Part shown: positions 34,592-42,902 of the stretch, one piece after another
Layout of the letters: every line of letters starts with the position of its first letter
Numbering within the stretch: position 1 is the stretch's first letter
Assembly: GCA_021824575.1 (NCBI GenBank)
Contig: JAKAKJ010000005.1
Location: forward strand, 1-64,000
DNA: 64,000 nucleotides
Direction: 5' to 3'
Origin: Chloroflexota bacterium
GTDB lineage: Bacteria > Chloroflexota > Anaerolineae > Anaerolineales > Villigracilaceae
Translations under genes and position numbers: made by a program
The notes under the pieces: generated by a model
What the model saw: only the letters and a program-made list of their open reading frames with translations
Told to the model about the DNA's origin: nothing
Databases searched by the model: none

Positions 34592-35617
34592 ATGAAAGCA
34601 CTTATTGAAAAGCTGACAAACGTGTTCAGCCCATCAGGATTTGAAGATGCGATCCGCGATGTGATTCGCAAAGAGATCAAAGGATTCGCAGATGAAATCC
34701 GCGTGGACGCGCTGGGCAATTTGATCGCGCACAAAAATCCTTCGGCTGGGGCTAAAGGTGCGAAGCGCGTCATGGTTGCTGCGCACATGGATGAGATTGG
34801 TTTGATGGTAACGCATGTGGACGAAAATGGATTCGTTCGCTTCAGTAATGTAGGCGGCGTCTTTGGGCGGTATGCGCCATCGGGCCGCGTCCGTTTTACG
34901 AATGGCGCAGCGGGTGTGATCAACAATGAACTTTTGTCGAACTTTCGCGAAACCCCGCCGCTGGACAAAATGTTCATTGATGTTGGAGCAACGAGCCAAA
35001 AAGATTGTCCCGTCAAACTGGGCGATGTCGCCGCGTTCGAGCGTCCGTTTTTGGATTTGGGAAAACGCGTCGTGGCAAAGTCGCTGGATGACCGTTTGGG
35101 GGTGGCGGTGCTCATCGAAACAATGCGCCGCCTCAAGAGTCGTTCTGAGCGTGTCGAAGGGGCCGCACCGAACGAAGTGTATTTTGTTTTCACAGCCCAG
35201 GAGGAAGTTGGGACGCGCGGCGCGGGTCCCGCGGCTTATGGAATTGATCCTGATGTGGCGATTGCGGTGGATGTGACTCCCACCGGCGACACGCCGATGG
35301 GGCGTAAAATGGAAGTCGCTCTGGGCGGCGGACCGGCGATCAAGATCAAAGACCAAGGCATGTTGGCCGACCCGCGGGTTGTATCGTGGATGGCGAAGAC
35401 AGCCGAGAGAAGTAAAATTCCTTACCAGCGCGAGGTTTTGATTATGGGTTCCACAGACGCGCGCGCCATTCAAGTTACGCGGGCAGGGATTGCGGCGGGG
35501 GGCATCAGCATTCCAGCGCGCTATGTTCATTCGCCGTCCGAAATGGTTGATATGGATGATGTTGAAAACAGCGTACGTTTGCTCGCGGCTTTGTTGAATT
35601 CGAAGGTGAGTTTGTAG
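34592..35617 (+). CDS. M42 family metallo-aminopeptidase (copy 3)
   Basis: The 341-residue protein has ligands in VMVAAHMDEIGLM, AKSLDDRLGVAV, TAQEEVGTRGAG, AVDVTPTGD and ARYVHSPSEM. The loop before VMVAAHMDE is short here (NPSAGAKGAK). A different loop, RLKSRSERVEGAAPNEV, contains the repeat-like word seen in copy 2. AAGGAAG precedes the ATG. A terminator follows 64 bp downstream. Confidence 0.92.
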   Translation: MKALIEKLTNVFSPSGFEDAIRDVIRKEIKGFADEIRVDALGNLIAHKNPSAGAKGAKRVMVAAHMDEIGLMVTHVDENGFVRFSNVGGVFGRYAPSGRVRFTNGAAGVINNELLSNFRETPPLDKMFIDVGATSQKDCPVKLGDVAAFERPFLDLGKRVVAKSLDDRLGVAVLIETMRRLKSRSERVEGAAPNEVYFVFTAQEEVGTRGAGPAAYGIDPDVAIAVDVTPTGDTPMGRKMEVALGGGPAIKIKDQGMLADPRVVSWMAKTAERSKIPYQREVLIMGSTDARAIQVTRAGIAAGGISIPARYVHSPSEMVDMDDVENSVRLLAALLNSKVSL

Positions 35618-35680
35618 CATGAAACCACAGCAGCCCTTTTGATTTCTGCAGAGAGAAAGCCGCGTTATTTCCTGAAATAA

Positions 35681-35715
35681 AAACTCAGGTTCCTGATTGG
35701 AGCCTGAGTTTTTTT
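35681..35715. terminator. bidirectional terminator
   Basis: AAACTCAGG (35681-35689) and CCTGAGTTT (35703-35711) form a stem followed by seven T on the plus strand, and AAA-rich ends allow termination of the minus-strand gene too. Confidence 0.85.
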
Positions 35716-35723
35716 ATGGATCG

Positions 35724-36002
35724 TTATTTGGTTTCTTCGCTGGATTTGGCCGGCATCGTGTTCATGAAATATGCGCCGCCTGCGCCGAGTGCGAACGCAC
35801 CTGCCGAACCGGGCGAAGCAAAGTCTGTCAAACCGATGAGCAGGCCGAAGAGACCGAGAACCAGGGCAATCTTCAACTGCCATTCAGCATTCTTGAAACT
35901 GTCAAAAAAGAAGCGCCCGATGGCGAAACCGAAGATCAGGAATCCCAATGCTCGCAGCAGAAAGCCGAGCAGGCCGAACAGGTCATTTACGATGGGGGGC
36001 AT
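35724..36002 (-). CDS. small membrane protein of unknown function
   Basis: The 92-residue protein has three hydrophobic segments (LFGLLGFLLRALGFLIFGFAIG, WQLKIALVLGLFGLLIGL and a Gly/Ala-rich one) and a polar tail AKSSEETK. No family is recognised. It is followed by a terminator and lies downstream of a DUF456 gene with a 47-bp gap. Confidence 0.65.
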   Translation of the reverse strand: MPPIVNDLFGLLGFLLRALGFLIFGFAIGRFFFDSFKNAEWQLKIALVLGLFGLLIGLTDFASPGSAGAFALGAGGAYFMNTMPAKSSEETK

Positions 36003-36049
36003 AAGATTCTCCTTTGGAAAATGGATTTTGTAATTTTAGTTGACCGTCA

Positions 36050-36577
36050 TTATAAACCGTTTGGCGGAATTTTCAGCCAAACCCAGAACATCCATAATGC
36101 AACCATCAGCGCGCCAATGCTGAACACAGCCGCGAACGACCAGCCCCACGCGATCATGTATGTTTTGGCTGAATTAAATGCCTGTTTTGGATTTTTGAAT
36201 CGCAGATATTCCGCACCGAATAAAGTCAGCGGTGAAGCAAACCATCCAATCAACGGCGTGAGGAACAGGCTGGCGATAATCCCTGCCAGGTAGCTCAGGC
36301 CAATGTTGATCCATGGAATGGAATGGCCGCGCATTCTGTGGGCGATGATAATGTTGTCAATCACGCTTCCGACGAGCATCAGGATCGTGATCGCCGCGAA
36401 AAATGTCCAGCCGATCCAATCCATGTGACCTGCGGCATTTTCGATCAGCATGTAAATGAGCGCAGACAGCCAGATGATGATCAAGCCAGGAAAGACGGGA
36501 ATAATCAGCCCGATAAGGCCAAGCAGCATGAACGTCAGCGTAAGCCATTGAACCAGAAATTCGAACCAGGCGGGCAT
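36050..36577 (-). CDS. DUF456 family membrane protein
   Basis: The 175-residue protein has four to five helices. It follows the DUF456 layout: LLGLIGLIIPVFPGLIIIWLSALIYM, VGSVIDNIIIAHRMRG and LFLTPLIGWFASPLTLFGAEY. The function is not known. The ATG at 36577 is chosen since residue MPAWFEFLVQWLT begins the membrane region; the longer frame would run into serS. It lies directly after serS. Confidence 0.78.
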   Translation of the reverse strand: MPAWFEFLVQWLTLTFMLLGLIGLIIPVFPGLIIIWLSALIYMLIENAAGHMDWIGWTFFAAITILMLVGSVIDNIIIAHRMRGHSIPWINIGLSYLAGIIASLFLTPLIGWFASPLTLFGAEYLRFKNPKQAFNSAKTYMIAWGWSFAAVFSIGALMVALWMFWVWLKIPPNGL

Positions 36578-36606
36578 TTTGATTTGGACAGTGGACGATG
36601 AACCGT

Positions 36607-37875
36607 TTACGGTCTGATTACATCCACGCCGCCCATCCATGGACGGAGCGCATCAGGCACGATGATGGAGCCGTCAGCCTGCTGATAGTTTTCCATGACG
36701 GCGATCAAGGTTCGAGGGAGTCCCAGACCCGATCCGTTCAATGTGTGGAGGAAGCGCGTCTTCTTGTCCGCTGTCCGATATTTGATGCTGGCGCGGCGCG
36801 CTTGAAAATCTGTATCGTTCGAGACCGATGAAACTTCGAGCCATTCGCCGCACCCTGGCGCCCAAACTTCGATGTCATACGTCATCGTCGCGCCAAAGCC
36901 GATGTCGCCGGTGCAAAGTTGTTTGACGCGGTGAGTCAGGCCGAGTTCCGTGCATGTTTCTTCCGCGTGCTCGCGCATTTTTTCCAGCCACGCATCCGAC
37001 TCTTCGGGCTTGGAATAAACGTACATTTCGACTTTGTCGAATTGATGGCCGCGCTTGATGCCGCGCACATCGCGCCCCGCGCTCATTTTTTCGCGGCGGA
37101 AACAAGGAGTATACGCGGTGTAACGCAAAGGCAGATCAGCTTCGTTGAGAATTTCATTCATGTGCAGACCGGTCAGTGGAACCTCGGCAGTTGGCACGAA
37201 ATAAAAATCTTCCTCGTGATCCTTGTAAAGATTGTCAGCAAACTTTGGAAGTTGTCCCGCGCCGAACACCGTTTCGGTCTTGACCATGAACGGCAGATAT
37301 TTTTCTGTATAACCTTGACGAATGTGAAGATCGAGCATGAAGGCGATCAACGCGCGTTGGAGCCGCGCGCCGGGTCCGCTCAAAACGTAAAAACGCGAGC
37401 CGGTGATCTTCGTGCCGCGTTCAAAGTCAATGATGCCGAGTGCGGGACCGAGGTCCCAATGCGGCTTCGGCTCAAAATCGAATTTCTTCGGCTCGCCAAC
37501 GGTTCGGATAACGACATTCTCGCTGTCATCTTTTCCATAAGGCGTGCGCTTATCGGGAATGTTTGGAATGGTCGCGGTGACATTGTTCAATTGTGTGTCA
37601 ACCTGTGCGACTTCGTTATCCAGTGTGCTGATCTTATCGCCGACTTCGCGCATGGCAACGATTTTCTTTTCCCGCTCTGCCGCATCTTTCATCTTTCCTA
37701 TTTCTTTGGATACGGCGTTCCGCTCCGCCTTCAGCTTTTCGACTTCGCTCAAAAGCGCGCGGCGTTTCTGGTCCAGTTGAAGGATTTCGTCAACGGGTGA
37801 CGAATCCATTTGCCGATCCTTCATCGCCTTGCGGACAACGTCCGGTCTTTCGCGAATTAAATTGATATCAAGCAT
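36607..37875 (-). CDS. serS: seryl-tRNA synthetase
   Basis: The 422-residue class II enzyme charges tRNA-Ser. The N-terminal coiled-coil arm ([32 protein letters not shown]) is followed by the catalytic core with motif 2 in [28 protein letters not shown] and motif 3 in [19 protein letters not shown]. Length and motifs are normal. The leader of about 400 nt carries a T-box riboswitch, so uncharged tRNA-Ser should promote readthrough. Confidence 0.96.
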   Translation of the reverse strand: MLDINLIRERPDVVRKAMKDRQMDSSPVDEILQLDQKRRALLSEVEKLKAERNAVSKEIGKMKDAAEREKKIVAMREVGDKISTLDNEVAQVDTQLNNVTATIPNIPDKRTPYGKDDSENVVIRTVGEPKKFDFEPKPHWDLGPALGIIDFERGTKITGSRFYVLSGPGARLQRALIAFMLDLHIRQGYTEKYLPFMVKTETVFGAGQLPKFADNLYKDHEEDFYFVPTAEVPLTGLHMNEILNEADLPLRYTAYTPCFRREKMSAGRDVRGIKRGHQFDKVEMYVYSKPEESDAWLEKMREHAEETCTELGLTHRVKQLCTGDIGFGATMTYDIEVWAPGCGEWLEVSSVSNDTDFQARRASIKYRTADKKTRFLHTLNGSGLGLPRTLIAVMENYQQADGSIIVPDALRPWMGGVDVIRP

Positions 37876-37920
37876 TCTGGCTCCTTTTCACCACAAAGGA
37901 CATGAAGGAAATCGTTGTGA

Positions 37921-38280
37921 ATCTTTGCGGTGAGAAAATAAAATGACGCCCAGTCCATTTGCAGGACGAGGGGCGTCTCGTGGTGCCACCTGCTTTTGCA
38001 GTAATACAAAACCATTTTGCATTCCTGCCTTTGGAAAAGCTATAACGGGCAATTCCCGTCCCTCTTACAACAACGTGCGTTCCTGCAAGGGCAACCTTTC
38101 GACTTCGCGGCGCTTTTGACGCCGCTCCGCTCAAGGCGAAGGGGATTTCATCATTGGGCTGACCGCCTCGCACTGTTGGTTGAGTAGTGGCGCTGTAGCG
38201 CCACGTACCGAGACCCGGCGGCTCTCTGAACAGTTTCGTGATTACTTGTCTTCGCGCGGTTTTGTTGAGAAGATTATACG
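37921..38280 (-). promoter_or_regulatory. T-box riboswitch of serS
   Basis: The minus-strand RNA carries GCAGGTGGCACCACGAGA at about 37993-37976, the T-box core that forms the antiterminator. UGGC in it (37988-37985) would pair with GCCA at the 3' end of tRNA-Ser, whose discriminator base is G. A terminator at about 37937-37977 (GACGCCC and GGGCGTC arms followed by ATTTTATTTT) competes with it. Stem I-like pairs (CAGAGAGCCGCC, GGCGGTC) lie near 38155-38230. The specifier codon is uncertain; AGC at 38160-38158 is a candidate. Confidence 0.85.
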
Positions 38281-38300
38281 CGGCGAGAAGTAAATGTCAA
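38273..38300 (-). promoter_or_regulatory. serS promoter
   Basis: TTGACA (38295-38300) and TATAAT (38273-38278) on the minus strand are separated by 16 bp, immediately upstream of the T-box leader. Confidence 0.85.
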
Positions 38301-38305
38301 TCCTG

Positions 38306-38361
38306 AAAAACTTCGGAAGGCTTTGGGAAGCATCCCGCAGGGGCTAAGACTTCCGAAGTTT
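38306..38361 (-). terminator. terminator of the sugar transferase gene
   Basis: AAACTTCGGAAG and CTTCCGAAGTTT arms (38308-38319 with 38350-38361) pair across a loop of about 30 nt. On the minus strand TTTTT follows. One arm lies inside the end of the gene. Confidence 0.7.
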
Positions 38362-38973
38362 AGGCTCTTCATTTCCCATAAAGTATTCCGTCGTAGCCTG
38401 CCCCGGCTGGCTAACGCCTTCACGTGTGATGACTTTCCATAAACTCAAAAATAATATTTTTATGTCGAGCCAGAATGACCAGTGGTCCACATACCATATA
38501 TCCAAGTTGAATTTATCAGGCCAGGTGATTGCGTTGCGACCGTTGATCTGTGCCCAGCCCGTCAGGCCGGGATAAACATCGTGACGCCGCATTTGCTCGG
38601 TCGAATAGAGCGGCAGATATTCCATCAGCAGGGGCCGCGGGCCGACGAGACTCATGTCGCCGCGCAGGATGTTGAAAAGCTCCGGGAGTTCGTCCAAACT
38701 CAGGGAACGCACGAACTGCCCAAAGTGAGTCAGACGCGCGGAATCAGGAAGAAGATTTCCATCAGAATCGCGGGTGTCAATCATCGTGCGGAATTTGTAA
38801 ACGGTGAAAGGTTTCCCTTTGTAGCCCGGTCTCGTTTGGCGGAACAAAACCGGCGATCCAAGAAAGATGCGGACGAGGATTGCAAGCAAAAGAATGATCG
38901 GTGAGAGGATGATAAGTCCCAAAGAAACTGCGATCAAATCGAAAATCCGTTTGCTGAATGGCATGCGGAACAT
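38344..38973 (-). CDS. bacterial sugar transferase (polyprenyl-phosphate phosphoglycosyltransferase)
   Basis: The 209-residue protein belongs to the monotopic phosphoglycosyltransferase family (WbaP/PglC-like). It has the membrane-entering helix KRIFDLIAVSLGLIILSPIILLLAILVRI, KPFTVYKFRTM, the DELPELFNILRGDMSLVGPRP segment containing the catalytic Asp-Glu, and GLTGWAQINGRN. It transfers a sugar-1-phosphate to an undecaprenyl-phosphate carrier at the start of a surface glycan. No further glycan genes flank it. Confidence 0.9.
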   Translation of the reverse strand: MFRMPFSKRIFDLIAVSLGLIILSPIILLLAILVRIFLGSPVLFRQTRPGYKGKPFTVYKFRTMIDTRDSDGNLLPDSARLTHFGQFVRSLSLDELPELFNILRGDMSLVGPRPLLMEYLPLYSTEQMRRHDVYPGLTGWAQINGRNAITWPDKFNLDIWYVDHWSFWLDIKILFLSLWKVITREGVSQPGQATTEYFMGNEEPKLRKS

Positions 38974-39032
38974 TCTACCTCATCCCAAAAGGTGAGGGGA
39001 AATATGGTATATTTTGAGCGGGAGAGTGTCTC

Positions 39033-39710
39033 ATGAATGAGCGGATTTTGATCATCGAAGACGACCAAGCAATTCTCAAGTTGTTGCAGCGCGGCCTTGC
39101 TTATGAGGGCTATACCGTGGATACTGCGACGGACGGCCGCACTGGTTTGATTCTTGCGCGCGACCATACGCCCGATCTGGTCATTCTGGACTGGATGCTT
39201 CCGGGCATGGACGGCCTCGAAGTCTGCCACCGGCTTCGGACGGGCGGCTCGATCCCGATCTTGATGTTGACCGCTAAAGATACGGTTCAAGACCGTATCC
39301 AAGGCTTGGACGCCGGGGCGGACGATTACATGATCAAGCCGTTCAATCTCGACGAATTGCTGGCGCGCGTGCGCGCCTTGTTGCGGCGCACCCAGCCCGA
39401 ACGCGTTCCGGTCTTGAAATTCGCCGACCTGACGCTCGATACTGGCTCACGTCAAGCTTCGCGCGGCTCGCGTCTTATCCCGCTGACAGCCAAGGAATAC
39501 GAATTGCTCGAACTTTTCCTGCGCCATCCCAAACAAGTCTTGACGCGTGAAGTCATTTTCGATCGCGTGTGGGGTTACGATTTCGGCGGCGAGAGCAATG
39601 TACTCGAAGTCTATATTCGTTATCTGCGCCAGAAGCTCGAAGCTGACGGCGAATTGCGTTTGATCCATACGGTCCGCGGCGTAGGATATGTTTTGCGTGA
39701 AAATCCGTAA
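39033..39710 (+). CDS. OmpR-family response regulator
   Basis: The 225-residue protein has a receiver domain with acidic pocket IIEDDQ, phosphorylation site Asp53 in [10 protein letters not shown] and Lys in DYMIKPF, and a winged-helix DNA-binding domain ([40 protein letters not shown]). It controls transcription after phosphorylation by the kinase encoded 114 bp downstream. Targets are unknown. Confidence 0.93.
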   Translation: MNERILIIEDDQAILKLLQRGLAYEGYTVDTATDGRTGLILARDHTPDLVILDWMLPGMDGLEVCHRLRTGGSIPILMLTAKDTVQDRIQGLDAGADDYMIKPFNLDELLARVRALLRRTQPERVPVLKFADLTLDTGSRQASRGSRLIPLTAKEYELLELFLRHPKQVLTREVIFDRVWGYDFGGESNVLEVYIRYLRQKLEADGELRLIHTVRGVGYVLRENP

Positions 39711-39780
39711 GCAGATCATTGTAGAATCTGGCGTGCGAATCAAGTTGTTTTGCATACAATAATTGATAAGTAAAGTGAGA

Positions 39781-39811
39781 CTGCTTCGTGACATTATGTG
39801 TCACGAAGTAG
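39781..39811. other. hairpin between response regulator and kinase genes
   Basis: CTGCTTCGTGACA (39781-39793) and TGTCACGAAGTAG (39799-39811) form a 13-bp stem with one G-T pair and a 5-nt loop. It ends 14 bp before the kinase ATG and has no T-run, so it may reduce readthrough or hide the ribosome site. Confidence 0.55.
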
Positions 39812-39824
39812 CGGCTTCTTATTT

Positions 39825-41222
39825 ATGTCTCTCCGCCTTCGTCTGACACTTTTATATTCCACGCTGATGGGGGGGATTCTCATCATCTTCGGTGCGGCAG
39901 TCTATATTTTGATCAGCCTCATCCTGCTCAACCAGGTGGATGATGCGCTGGCAGAAACTGTGCAGGAAATTCTCCAGGTCACGCGGGTTAATTCCATCGG
40001 GCAGGTCAACGACCTCAATCTTCCTCCGCTTGATCTGACGGCGAATACGTATGTCCAGGTTTGGGGGCGCAATGGAAAACTCGAGACCAGTTCGCCAGGC
40101 ATTGCTGCCATCACCCAATCGCTCGACCCCATCGGCTTGAAAACCAAGGATCCGGTCTATCGTGAAAACACCATCAACGGTGTGCGCCTGCGCGTGTTGA
40201 CGGTTCCGCTCGAAGTGGGCGAACATAAGATTGCCATTTTGCAGGTTGCAACCAGCCTGATCGTGGTTGATTCGGCCAGGGCAAACCTGATAAAAATCCT
40301 TGTGTTCGCCGCACTATTTGCTGTGGCACTGACCGCGTTAGGCTCGTGGTTGGTGCTTGGCCGCGCCCTGGCGCCATTGCAGATCGTGACCGAAACCGTA
40401 CAGGTGATCAACCGCGCGGACGATCTTTCCCGCCGCGTTCCCTACACAGGTCCGCCAGACGATGAGGTGGGCAGTCTGATCGAGGCCATCAATCAAACAC
40501 TGGAACGGCTGGAGAATCTGTTTACATCGCAGCAGCGTTTTCTCGCGGATGTAAGCCATGAACTTCGCACGCCACTAACGGTCATCAAAGGCAACGTTGA
40601 TTTGATGCGCCGGATGAAACAGCTCGACGATGAATCGCTTTCGAACATTGACCAGGAAGCCGGACGCCTCACGCGTTTGGTCGGCGGGCTGTTGTTATTG
40701 GCACAAGCTGAGTCAGGCAAGCTGACGCTCAACATGGCCCGCGTCGAGCTGGATACGCTTGTGTTGGAAGTCTTTCATGAAATGCGGATTCTTGCGGGCA
40801 GCAAAGTGCATTTGAAAATGGCTGATATTGACCAGCTTCAAGTCCAAGGCGACCGTGACCGTCTGAAGCAGGTTTTGCTCAATCTCGTCGGAAATGCGAT
40901 TCAATACACGCCCCAGGGCGGAGACGTTTTCCTCAGCCTCGCCAAAGTTGGCGAACAGGCCCGCATCATCGTCCGGGACACGGGGCCGGGCATTCCCGCC
41001 GAGGATTTGCCCTTCATCTTCGAGCGTTTCTACCGCGCCGAAAAATCGCGGACGCGTTCCAAGACCAGCGGATTCGGTCTGGGACTTTCCATCGCACAAT
41101 GGATCGTGGAGAATCACGGCGGGACGATCAAGGTCGAATCGAAAGAGGGGCAGGGCACAACCTTTGCGATTTGGCTTCCGCTGCTTGTCGAAGCGCCTCT
41201 GCCGATAAAGACCACAGACTGA
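39825..41222 (+). CDS. sensor histidine kinase
   Basis: The 465-residue kinase has an N-terminal helix, an extracytoplasmic domain of about 130 residues, a second helix (LIKILVFAALFAVALTALGSWLVL), a HAMP region, the HisKA phosphoacceptor His245 in DVSHELRTPLTVIKGN and a HATPase domain (NLVGNAIQYTPQ, DTGPGIP, GFGLGLSIAQWI). It should phosphorylate the upstream regulator; the stimulus is unknown. The ATG at 39825 begins the transmembrane region. Confidence 0.92.
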   Translation: MSLRLRLTLLYSTLMGGILIIFGAAVYILISLILLNQVDDALAETVQEILQVTRVNSIGQVNDLNLPPLDLTANTYVQVWGRNGKLETSSPGIAAITQSLDPIGLKTKDPVYRENTINGVRLRVLTVPLEVGEHKIAILQVATSLIVVDSARANLIKILVFAALFAVALTALGSWLVLGRALAPLQIVTETVQVINRADDLSRRVPYTGPPDDEVGSLIEAINQTLERLENLFTSQQRFLADVSHELRTPLTVIKGNVDLMRRMKQLDDESLSNIDQEAGRLTRLVGGLLLLAQAESGKLTLNMARVELDTLVLEVFHEMRILAGSKVHLKMADIDQLQVQGDRDRLKQVLLNLVGNAIQYTPQGGDVFLSLAKVGEQARIIVRDTGPGIPAEDLPFIFERFYRAEKSRTRSKTSGFGLGLSIAQWIVENHGGTIKVESKEGQGTTFAIWLPLLVEAPLPIKTTD

Positions 41223-41225
41223 AAT

Positions 41226-41918
41226 TCAGCCGCTCATTCCCAATTGTTGTTTTGCTTTATTGCATAAACTTGCTCCACCGGCCCTTAGCCATTCATTGAG
41301 CCGCGCAGATTGCGTCGCGCCTGTTAGTGTATCTTCATAGATTCCGCTTCCCCAATAGACATATCGTGATGTTTCGGCGGCCCAGAACCATTCTCCTGAC
41401 GAGATGACGCTGATGCCGCCGTTATAACCTGCCAGCGCTAGGCGGACGTTGTTGTTGGAGGCTGCAAGCGAGCGCCTTAAATAATCGAGTCCGCGCGCTG
41501 CATTGGTATCCGGATCGTAGGGATCGTCGCTCGCAAGAAAATGATAGGGCATGACTTGGAAGAGCCCCATCGCGCCTGCGCTGGAGCGCGCGAAGGGATT
41601 TCCACAGGATTCGATCTGCATGATAACGGCGACCAAGTTTGGATCCAGGCTTGAAGCAGTCGCCCATCGCAGGATCGAAGAATCCCAGCGCTGGACTTCC
41701 GGCGTGAAGATTGGCGATATTGTCCCGATTGTGGGTGAATTGGCTTTTGCCAAAACGGCCTGAGCCGAACTATTGAATGCGAAAACAGCGAGCAGCGCAC
41801 CGACGACAAGAACTGCAAATGGCGGGAGCAGAAATAAAGACAAACAGCCGCTGGCGTTCGATGTTTCATTGGCCGCGGCTGTCTGCCGGATTTGTTCGTT
41901 GTAACGAGCGCGGGACAT
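41226..41918 (-). CDS. lytic transglycosylase (SLT domain)
   Basis: The 230-residue protein has an N-terminal membrane segment (SLFLLPPFAVLVVGALLAVFAF) and a C-terminal SLT domain: catalytic Glu in AVIMQIESCGNPFARSSAGAMGLFQVMP, AARGLDYLRRSL, and LAGYNGGISV. Lytic transglycosylases cut peptidoglycan glycan chains and can make room for secretion machinery or assist lysis. GAAAGGA selects the ATG at 41918. It probably shares the promoter with the LexA-like operator of the upstream gene. Confidence 0.88.
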   Translation of the reverse strand: MSRARYNEQIRQTAAANETSNASGCLSLFLLPPFAVLVVGALLAVFAFNSSAQAVLAKANSPTIGTISPIFTPEVQRWDSSILRWATASSLDPNLVAVIMQIESCGNPFARSSAGAMGLFQVMPYHFLASDDPYDPDTNAARGLDYLRRSLAASNNNVRLALAGYNGGISVISSGEWFWAAETSRYVYWGSGIYEDTLTGATQSARLNEWLRAGGASLCNKAKQQLGMSG

Positions 41919-42011
41919 GAGATTCCTTTCAAAGTCGGGTTGAGAAACCCGCGTCGGCTGAATTTTCACGCCAGGTTTGTTATAAAATCCCCGGCGCTGG
42001 GTTGAATGAAA

Positions 42012-42776
42012 TTACTGTTTGCGTGGTTCGCCAGTTTCGTAAGGCGATTGCGAAGAATCAAATGACAGGTTGTGGTAGGTTGGTTCAGGCCGGTTGAATG
42101 TAGTTTGACTTGTCGGCGGCTTGGGCGCCGATCGGAAACTTTGCGATACGGGCCTTGGGAGCGATGAGGCCGGTCTCAGAATTGACGGACTGGATGTTAT
42201 TGATTGCTGTGTGCTGGGCCTGTTGCCATACGCCCGGCCATCCGCCGTGGAAAACAAATTGTCACCTGCCACTGAGAATGTTCCAATGATAAGCACGCGG
42301 ATCAGCCAGACCATGACCGCGACGAAGATCGGCACAACCTTGATCAATGTGGCGTTGCTGACGACAGAGCCTCCGGCTGCGCTGCTGTGACCGACGATCG
42401 CGACCGACACGCCCCACCAGGTCAATGTGGCATTGAAGCCTGCCGCCAATAGCCACGCGCCGAAGAGATACCAAACCTCCGCAGGTTCATCGCGTCCCTG
42501 CTGCGGAGTGAAGATGCGGGCAATGCCTGCAAAGTCAATGCCGCAGAAGGCGATGGCAAGGATCGTTGCCCAGCGGAAACCTGCAAAGGTAAGATCGCCG
42601 AGTATATCCCGCAAGGCAAACTGGGTGGTGCTGTAGTTGAATACCTCGAAAGCGAGCAAAGCGCCGAGGATCATCATGCCCCAGGCCGCGCCGCGGTTGA
42701 AACGGCGGCCATGAGCCAGGCCGTTCCACATTGCCCTGAGGCCGTCGCCTGTGCCACGCGAACGGACAGTGTTCAT
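42012..42776 (-). CDS. membrane protein with Pro/Ser-rich tail
   Basis: The 254-residue protein has four predicted helices in its first 170 residues (GAAWGMMILGALLAFEVFNY, WATILAIAFCGIDFAGIARIF, WYLFGAWLLAAGFNATLTWW, IKVVPIFVAVMVWLIRVLIIG) and a low-complexity Ser/Pro/Thr tail. No family is recognised. It directly precedes the transglycosylase gene (gap 93 bp) and is the first gene after the LexA-like promoter. Confidence 0.7.
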   Translation of the reverse strand: MNTVRSRGTGDGLRAMWNGLAHGRRFNRGAAWGMMILGALLAFEVFNYSTTQFALRDILGDLTFAGFRWATILAIAFCGIDFAGIARIFTPQQGRDEPAEVWYLFGAWLLAAGFNATLTWWGVSVAIVGHSSAAGGSVVSNATLIKVVPIFVAVMVWLIRVLIIGTFSVAGDNLFSTADGRAYGNRPSTQQSITSSPSILRPASSLPRPVSQSFRSAPKPPTSQTTFNRPEPTYHNLSFDSSQSPYETGEPRKQ

Positions 42777-42805
42777 TTCTGCCTCCTTTGTAAACAGATA
42801 GGTGG

Positions 42806-42834
42806 ATTTTAGAACACTTGTTCTAAGCTGTCAA
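42806..42834 (-). promoter_or_regulatory. promoter with LexA-like palindrome
   Basis: TTGACA (42829-42834) and TAAAAT (42806-42811) on the minus strand are 17 bp apart. The perfect 18-bp palindrome TTAGAACACTTGTTCTAA at 42809-42826 fills the spacer and overlaps the -10. It contains GAAC-N4-GTTC, the consensus of Gram-positive LexA boxes. Confidence 0.8.
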
Positions 42835-42849
42835 GGTTTGGATATTAGA

Positions 42850-42879
42850 AGAACGGACATCCGAATGGATGTCCGTTCT
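42850..42879 (-). terminator. terminator of rny
   Basis: AGAACGGACATCC (42850-42862) and GGATGTCCGTTCT (42867-42879) form a perfect 13-bp stem with a 4-nt loop, followed on the minus strand by TCTAAT. Confidence 0.75.
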
Positions 42880-42902
42880 GTTGATTTCGTTTCACAAAGC
42901 TT

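Noticed and set aside
36919-37800. 293-residue plus-strand frame opposite serS
   Set aside because: It is an antisense shadow of serS, which has complete class II synthetase motifs.
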